This document shows, one piece after another, positions 58,104 to 64,000 of a stretch of DNA of 64,000 nt. This DNA is from Balaenoptera acutorostrata. Its lineage: Eukaryota; Chordata; Mammalia; Artiodactyla; Balaenopteridae. Under the pieces are notes generated by a model. That model was not told the DNA's origin. It saw only the letters and a program-made list of their open reading frames with translations, and searched no databases. The DNA lies in assembly GCF_949987535.1 (NCBI RefSeq), contig NC_080064.1:42232282-42296281 (forward strand), read 5' to 3'. Each line of letters opens with the position of its first letter. Position 1 is the first letter of the stretch. Made by a program: the position numbers and the translations under genes.

Positions 58104-58745
58104 CCACCTTAAATCCAAATACCTGGGGCCTACCTGGGCTGAATACAGGTGGTACGGTGATGGCAGGGGACAACACCATCCCCACGATTGGAGGCCACTT
58201 TCCATCACTGCACCCAGGGCCCATCTGGACATAAAAAATCTATGTTTAAAAGTTCCATCACCAAGGAGAAGAAATCTGTGTCAAGGGACATGTCAGTTTC
58301 CACCTTCTAACAGAGCACACCACATCTGTTGCAGTTGCAAGTGTGGTTATCACCCGTGGGTTTCAACACACTTCTAGTTCTACCTTATTTCCAAGCACAA
58401 GGGGCCCACCTGCCCACAATCTAGGTGGTGGTCCTCTAGGAGGGAACAACATCATGCCCATGATTGGAGGACCTGCTATTCCCGCTTACAACTGGGACCC
58501 ACCTGGCCAACACACAGGTGGTGCGGATGGAGGGCACAACATCTCACCGGTGCTGGGAGGCCCTGTGTCAATAACTGCCATCAGACTTGGAACCCATCTG
58601 TGCAGAGAACGGGGGGGGGGCCATGGGGGACAGCACCACACCTGCTGTGACTGGATACACTTCTGGTGCCGCATTCATACAAAGCACCTGGCCCCCCACC
58701 CCCGGTCAAAACCCAGGTGGTACCATGGGGGACAGCAGCATCCAT
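58104..58745 (+). repeat. Degenerate ~92-bp tandem array in the retrocopy
   Basis: The anchor 'ggtggt...gggacaacac/cagcac' recurs at 58149, 58426, 58519, 58611 and 58715. Steps are 92-104 bp, with one gap of 277 bp (about three units). Each unit has 'tggga-cccacctgg-caacac' text before the anchor. In protein terms a unit is about 31 residues, such as GGPLGGNNIMPMIGGP. Such an array is not part of the POM121 layout I know. Confidence 0.7.
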
Positions 58746-59099
58746 ACTTAGAGAGGAAGCGCCACTCTCAGGAAGAACACTGGGGTCCCCGAGTCAGGAC
58801 GCCCCTCTGACTTAGACGAGCCAGCATTGTGTTTGGAGGCTCCTGGTCAGGGCAGCTGTGCCTGTGCTCATAGGAGTCTGGCAGCCTCATAACCTGCCCA
58901 GGGCTTCAGAGGAGCCATCAGCGAATTCCTTTCTTCTATGAAGAAACTCAACAAATGAAGAGCAGATCTTATTCTGCAAACTGTGTGTCACCATGAATGG
59001 ACTTTGCCTCACTGGAAAGCGGCTCAGCCCCTTTAAGTGAAGCTTAACCTCCTCTCTTCCTACAGCAAGCCGGAGGACCACACCTCAGGGGTGTGCAAG

Positions 59100-59102
<3 letters not shown>

Positions 59103-59139
<37 letters not shown>

Positions 59140-59144
59140 TGTGT
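59103..59144 (+). repeat. (GT)n microsatellite in retrocopy 3' UTR
   Basis: About 17 GT units, then 'ttgtgtgtt'. A second TA/TG run lies at about 59398-59430, directly before the polyadenylation signal. Confidence 0.9.
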
Positions 59145-59432
59145 TGGAAGGTGAGGAGCATATGAGCCCAGTTCAGAACTACACCAGACTTGAGAAGTTC
59201 CAGTTAGGAGAATGGAAGACAGCTGCCTGTATCATCCTCTGTGCCATCCCTGGCTTCACTGTTAACTTGGCCGACACAAGCTCCCGGCCAGTTTTCCCTA
59301 GACTTGGAACTGGCAGGATGCCCACTGCTGTTTTCAGATGCTTTCTCTCCCCCTATGCATTTGCCTCAATGGGCCCTTCTCTTTCCCAGCTTTATGTACA
59401 TATATATATATGTGTGTGTATATATATATGTC

Positions 59433-59438
59433 AATAAA
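59433..59438 (+). terminator. Polyadenylation signal of the retrocopied transcript
   Basis: aataaa lies about 20-40 bases before the A-rich tail that ends at the downstream TSD. It marks the 3' end of the source mRNA. Confidence 0.7.
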
Positions 59439-59480
59439 ACCTTGTTCATATTAAAATAAATTAATTAATTTAAAAAATAA

Positions 59481-60287
59481 TAAAATGGGCAAAGGACTTG
59501 AAGAGACATATCTACACAGGTGATATACAAATGGCCAAAATGCACATGAAAAGATGCTCAGTATCGTTAGTCATCAGTGACATGAAAAACCACAATGACA
59601 TACCACTTTCACACACACTAGGATGGAATAAAAAAGACAGATAATAACAAGTATTGTCAAGGATGTGGAGAAACTGGAGCCCTATTGCACTGCTGGTAGG
59701 ATTGTAAAATGGTACAGTTGCTGTGGAAAACATTTTGGCAGCTCCTCAAAAGGTTAAATATAGAGTTATGATCCAGCAATGCCACTCCTAGGTATATAAC
59801 CAAGAGAAATCAAAATGTATGTTCACAGAAAAACTTGTACACAAATGTTCATAGCAGCATTATTCATAATAGCCACAAACTGGAAGCAACTCAAATGTCC
59901 ATCAACAGATGAATGGATAAACAAAATGTGGTATATCCATTTTATGGAATATTATCCAGCAATAAAAAGGAATGAAGTACTTATCCATGCTACAATGGAT
60001 GAACCTCAAAAACATTATGCTAAGTGAAAGAAGCCAGACACAAAAGACTACATGTTTTATGATTCCATTTGTGTGAATTTTCCAGAACAGACAAATTTAT
60101 AGACAGAAAGTAAATTAGTGGCTATGTAGCATTGGAGAGTCTGGGGCAAATGAGTAGTAACTGCTAATGGACACAGAATTTCTTTTGGGGTGATGAAAAT
60201 ATTCTAAAATTGATTATGGTGATGGTTTCACAACTATGGGAATATGTTAGAAACCACTGAATTGTACACTTTAAAAAGTGAATTGTA
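59481..60287 (+). mobile_element. L1 late ORF2 and 3' UTR, sense (right part)
   Basis: It resumes exactly where the left part stops ('gggcaaaggacttgaagaga', 'gatacacaaa'-type text). It ends with 'gaaaccactgaattgtacac'. The frame 59815-60027 reads MFIAALFIIATNWKQLKCPS, the ORF2 C-terminus. Confidence 0.8.
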
Positions 60288-60583
60288 GGGCTTCCCTGGT
60301 GGCGCAGTGGTTGAGAATCTGCCTGCCAATGCAGGCGACACGGGTTCGAGCCCTGGTCTGGGAAGATCCCACATGCCGCAGAACAGCTGGGCCCGTGAGC
60401 CACAATTACTGAGCCTGCGCGTCTGGAGCCTGTGCTCCGCGACAGGAGAGGCTGCGACAGTGAGAGGCCCGCGCACCGCGATGAAGAGTGGCCCCCGCTT
60501 GCCGCAACTAGAGAAAGCCCTCGCAGAGAAACGAAGACCCAACACAGCCATAAATAAAATAAATAAATAAAATTTAAAAAAAA
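60288..60583 (+). mobile_element. CHR-type SINE, full length
   Basis: It starts gggcttccctggtggcgcag. The A box tggcgcagtgg (60300-60310) and B box ggttcgagccc (60343-60353) both fit the RNA polymerase III consensus. The tail is (AAAT)n then A-rich. The TSD is aaaaagtgaattgta at 60273-60287 and 60584-60598. This is the best preserved copy in the window. Confidence 0.92.
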
Positions 60584-60639
60584 AAAAAGTGAATTGTATA
60601 GTATATGTATAATTTCTCAAAAAAGCTGTTATTTAAAAA

Positions 60640-61500
60640 TATTCAACTGTAAGAAAACAATTTAACTTTTTAAAAACTGGGCAAAATAGTTGAACAGACA
60701 ATTCAGCAAAGAAGATATATGATAAAAAAATACATGAAAAGGTGCTTAAGGTCACTAGTCATTAAGGAAATGCAAATCAAAACCACAATAAGATACCACT
60801 GCACTACTATCAGAATGACTTCAAAAAAATGAGGCAGACAAACCAAGAGTGATGATGCAGCAACTCTCATATGTTGCTGGTGGGAATGAAAAATGGTAAA
60901 ACCACTCTGGAAATATCTTATAAAGTTAAAAATACACTTAACCATATGAATTGGCAATCATACTCCCAAGTATCTACCCTGGAAAAATGAAAACTTGTGA
61001 TCACACAAAAGCCTGCTCATGGTTTATAGCAGTTTCATTCATCTATTCACAATCGCCCAAAGTGAAAACAATCCAAATGTCTTTCAACAGTGAATGGATT
61101 AGCAAACTGTGGTACAGCCATACAATTGAATACTATGCAGCAATAAATAGGAATGAACTATTGACACATGCAACAACTTGGCTGAACCTTAAAGGCGTTG
61201 TTTTGAGTGAAAGAAGCCAATCTCAAGAGGCCACATACTATATGATTCTATCTATATAACATTCTGGAAAAGAAAGAACTGTAAAGACAGAGAACAGATC
61301 AGTGGTTGCCAAGGGTTAGAGGTTGGGGAGAAGGTTTGATTATAAAGGAGCAGCAGGGAGAAGTTTTCTGGGGTGATGGAGTTGTTCTGAATCCTGATTT
61401 TGATGGTGGTTACGCACATCTATTTGTGTGTTCCAACATTTAGAAATGTACTACAAAACAAATATTTAAAAAATAAATAAAATTTTAAAAATAATAAATC
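60640..61500 (+). mobile_element. Separate old L1 late ORF2 and 3' end, sense
   Basis: The stretch 'tagttgaacagacaattcag' onward repeats the late ORF2 text already seen at 59481-60130, so it is a second copy. The frame 60951-61259 reads WISKLWYSHTIEYYAAINRN. It ends in an A-rich tail near 61490. Confidence 0.75.
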
Positions 61501-61718
61501 AAAATTTAAAATATATGAATATATTTTACATATGTGTGTATCTATCTGTATACACACACAATCACTGCAGGGACTGTTTAGAACTTTGACCACCAACAAG
61601 TTTTTTGAGGTGAGTAATATTTTCTTTCTGAAATTTTTCAGAATTGCTGGGCTATGGTGATAATTTAAAGAGCTGACCAACTTGTAGTCAGTTTTATTAT
61701 TGTTTTAAATTCTCTACA
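61501..61718. other. No gene recognised
   Basis: AT-rich unique sequence between an L1 and a SINE. Confidence 0.3.
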
Positions 61719-61948
61719 AGGGACTTCTCTGGTGGCTCAGTGGATAAGACTCTGCGCTCCCAATGCAGGGGGCCTGGGTTCGATCCCTGGTCAGGCAACT
61801 AGATCCCATATGCATGCCGCAACTAAGAGTTCAGATGCCACAACTAAGGAGCCCATGTGCTGCAACTAAGGAGCCAGCAAGCCGCAATTAAGGAGCCTGT
61901 CTGCCGCAATTAAGACCCGGTGGAACCAAATAGATAAATATTTTTAAA
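61719..61948 (+). mobile_element. Divergent tRNA-derived SINE (older CHR-related)
   Basis: The head reads 'gggacttctctggtggctca', with 'gggttcgatccctgg' as the B box. The body has 'caactaaggagcc' units where younger copies have 'caactactgagcc'. The TSD is aaattctctac at 61707-61717 and 61949-61959. Confidence 0.85.
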
Positions 61949-61959
61949 AAATTCTCTAC

Positions 61960-62199
61960 GAACAATGCACCCTATAATTGCCTACTCTGGGGAGATGGCT
62001 CCCACTACACCAGCTCTGGCGTGCCACCTGCTTCTGTGGTTCTGAACTAAAAGACCTTAGACATAGAGAAACTCTTTCTGGAAGCTGGAAATCAGTGAAC
62101 TAAAAGGTCCAAGGGGTATGAGTGGGACTCTGACAGCATCTGCTATAGATGACCAAATCCTGGTTCGAACAATCGATCAATACGTTATATGTTATATGT
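61960..62199. other. No gene recognised
   Basis: Unique sequence. No conserved motif was noticed. Confidence 0.3.
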
Positions 62200-62455
62200 A
62201 TGTATGCATAAACAAACAAACAAATAAGTCCATCCTCAGTGGGGGCAATTGGGTAAATTTTAATATGTATTGAGTATTAGATAATATAAAGGAATTATTT
62301 TTCCTATTGATAGTGTATTAACGATACTGTGGTTCTGTAAGAAAATGTCTCATGTTTTAGAAATGCATACTGAAGCATTTCACAGTGGAATTTCATAATG
62401 TTGATAATTTATTTTTAAATACTTCAAAGAAAAATTTAGGCCAAACAAATATGGC
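62200..62455 (+). mobile_element. L1ME-type 3' UTR, cut by the gap
   Basis: The stretch 'gatactgtggttctgtaaga' and 'aaatgcatactgaagcattt' is the sense old L1 3' UTR. Confidence 0.45.
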
Positions 62456-62655
62456 NNNNNNNNNNNNNNNNNNNNNNNNNNNNNNNNNNNNNNNNNNNNN
62501 NNNNNNNNNNNNNNNNNNNNNNNNNNNNNNNNNNNNNNNNNNNNNNNNNNNNNNNNNNNNNNNNNNNNNNNNNNNNNNNNNNNNNNNNNNNNNNNNNNNN
62601 NNNNNNNNNNNNNNNNNNNNNNNNNNNNNNNNNNNNNNNNNNNNNNNNNNNNNNN
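62456..62655. other. Assembly gap (200 N)
   Basis: A run of exactly 200 Ns, probably a default-size scaffold gap. Open frames that cross it are artefacts. Confidence 0.99.
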
Positions 62656-64000
62656 CCCAGACAAAACGGTGCAAAGGCCCAAGTGATTTATTTGCAGGTC
62701 CTCCTGGGACTTTGGGGACGGTGTGTACACGCAGGGTGCTCTTCTTTGGACCTTCCTTCTCCTGGCCTCCATCTCCCAAGAGGGCCTTTGGAAACTGCGA
62801 TTCCGGGAATCAGCCCTGGGGCCGACCCGCCAACCAGACTCCCCGCCATCCAGACTCGAGACTCGGGAGCCACCGCTGCTGTGACCCGCTCTGGGCTTGC
62901 CTCCCGGCCACACTGGAATCAGACTGCCTGGAGGATGGCAGTGGCCAGGCTACCGCATTTGGGGGGAAGAAAATGCGAAGAAGAAGGGCATTAGGGCTCG
63001 GCTCTCGGGCCGAATCAGCCGGGTTTGAGTCCTGACCCCGCTTCAGAAGTGGAGGGACCATCTGTCAGCAGCCGCATGCTCCCAGCCTGTAATCCCCAGG
63101 TCACTGACCAAAATGGAGACATGAGAGAGGGGTGTGGCTTGGAGGGAGAGACCTAATCCATCCTCGCTGGCAGCCCCAGACTCCCCCCGCCCCCCGGGCC
63201 TATCTCCCTCAGATAAAAGAGCTCTCCTACTCTGACTTCCACCACCACTGCCCCACCTCCTATTCCCTCCACCCCTTCTTTTGCTCTGGGACCGCCCAGT
63301 CTTCTTCCATACTGTGTATGGTGGGTGAGTTCCAAGCTGCATGACTGGCTCAGGACCGGATACTGGTTGGCCTGGAGCCCAACATGTTCACTCTCTTTCC
63401 TGGCCAGGGCGGTGGCAGGGTTGGGGTCGGGAAGCTGGCTCACAAGTAGGCCCTTTTGCCCCAGTGGGTGGTTCAGACTCCAGGCTTGGGGTGGCAACCA
63501 GGTACAGACGCCCTCTCCAGGTTCCCAGGCCCAGGCCAGTCAGTTACCTGGAAAACTTCTACTGGCTCTTTAGCACCCAGCCCCTTGGTTGCCCCCTGTA
63601 CTTGTCAGAGGCACAGGCTGACCCTGCAAGCTCTCCGAGTGCCTCTGCATTGCCCCCTCTCTCAAGCCACGCAGCCACCCATCTTCATCACCAATTCATA
63701 CCAGAGGAAACTGAGAGAGGAGGTGACTTTCCCAGGGTCACACAGCTGGGGCGGGTGGGGGGGCACGAGAACTGTTCTTTGCATCTACAGAAGAGACTGG
63801 TTGGGGACTTGGAGGTGGAGTTGAGGCCACTTCTTTCACCCCCATTTCTCTGAACTGATCCCCTGGGGATGGGTAGAGGAGGGGTGGAGGAAGGTGTTTG
63901 GAGCCTCTTTTCTTGGGGGTTTCTTCACTCCCTTCTGTGCACCTAGAACCCCCCTTCGCCCCTCAGGACTGACCACACTGTGCCCTCACTGCCGGGCAAG
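62656..64000. other. GC-richer sequence after the gap, no gene recognised
   Basis: CpG-containing unique sequence with overlapping frames on both strands (for example 63341-63853, 170 codons, against 63153-63497 on minus). No domains or clear splice-bounded exons were found. An antisense MIR core lies at about 63690-63775 ('tttcccagggtcacacagct'). The contrast in composition with the AT-rich left side of the gap is strong. Confidence 0.35.

Larger units (their letters stand above)
54853..59480 (+). pseudogene. POM121: POM121-family processed retrocopy with perfect 18-bp TSD
   Basis: POM121 is a nuclear-pore membrane protein with FG-type repeats. Readings in order are as follows. [16 protein letters not shown] (54921-54968) resembles the POM121 MGSYLGKPG region. 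YPMQQARYSRRGMLPLVNW and KKPVLSTRNSVMFGHS (55512 onward) resemble the conserved block after the nuclear-localisation-rich region. The PIFNHPFGLKTNPQPIFG stretch (57167-57221) and PAFGDNPGILPR to NFGAGLSG (57737-57980) match the FG-rich C-terminal half. These lie in different frames (54839-55219 frame 2; 55488-55766 frame 3; 55879-57018 frame 1; 56994-57362 frame 3; 57683-58810 frame 2), with stops between. At least four shifts show it is a pseudogene. The N-terminal membrane segment is absent. It is intronless in appearance, with aataaa at 59433-59438 and a decayed A-rich tail. taaaatgggcaaaggact flanks it at 54835-54852 and 59481-59498. Descent from POM121 or from a POM121-like gene cannot be decided here. 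Confidence 0.85.

Noticed and set aside
54839..58810. Functional POM121L2-type intronless gene
   Set aside because: At least four frame changes, stops, and a TSD inside an L1 indicate a processed pseudogene. An active locus would need an open frame.
60288..60583. tRNA gene
   Set aside because: The head has pol III boxes, but the tRNA-like part passes directly into SINE body and A-rich tail. It is a SINE, not a tRNA gene.
62380..63035. Long frames across the N run (177, 216 and 128 codons)
   Set aside because: Most of the residues are unknown because they cross the 200-N gap. They are artefacts.
1..64000. Multi-gene system such as defence, biosynthesis or toxin cluster
   Set aside because: No intact genes and no operon-like order. 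The window is mammalian repeat-rich non-coding DNA.

Overview
This window is mammalian nuclear DNA with no intact protein-coding gene that I can support. Several SINE copies share a tRNA-derived head reading 'ttccctggtggcgcagtgg' and a body rich in 'caactactgagcc'. That matches the CHR-type SINEs of whales and hippos. The mammal-wide families MIR, L2, HAL1, MLT1, MER1 and mariner are present, and no ruminant Bov-tA or BovB repeats were recognised. A cetacean (whale or dolphin) is the most likely source. This assignment rests on recognising repeats by eye.

Layout. 1-9000: a hAT-Charlie 3' end, L1 tails, a class I endogenous retrovirus (ERV) env/LTR remnant, L2 and HAL1. 9030-10100: a CpG-rich segment with a CTCF-like motif, then a MIR cluster and a palindromic mariner element (11074-11154). 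13000-18200: three L1 fragments in mixed orientation, with a short L1 tail and a CHR SINE nested inside. 20508-22361: a younger 5'-truncated L1 with a perfect target-site duplication (TSD), inserted in an old L2. 22400-34500: mostly non-coding sequence with candidate conserved elements, a full-length MER1B-like element, a second hAT element, CTCF-like motifs and a second CpG-rich segment. 34955-36307: a CHR SINE and a young L1 3' end. 36500-41000: MIR, L2 and an MLT1 LTR. 41130-44890: a class III (ERVL-type) ERV with pol remnants. 44900-48720: L1 antisense sequence split by two CHR SINEs, then an MLT1-type LTR inside an L1 tail. 49421-50340: a broken hAT transposase on the minus strand. 50870-61500: sense L1 fragments carrying three CHR-type insertions in and around them, and a 4.6-kb POM121-family retrocopy. 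62456-62655: an assembly gap of 200 Ns, followed by GC-richer sequence without a recognisable exon.

The most informative locus is the POM121-type retrocopy at 54853-59480. It has a polyadenylation signal, an A-rich tail, an exact 18-bp TSD inside a split L1, frame breaks, and a roughly 92-bp repeat array near its 3' end. The genes do not work together here. The window records layered retrotransposition in an intergenic or intronic region. I found no sign of a new multi-gene biological system.
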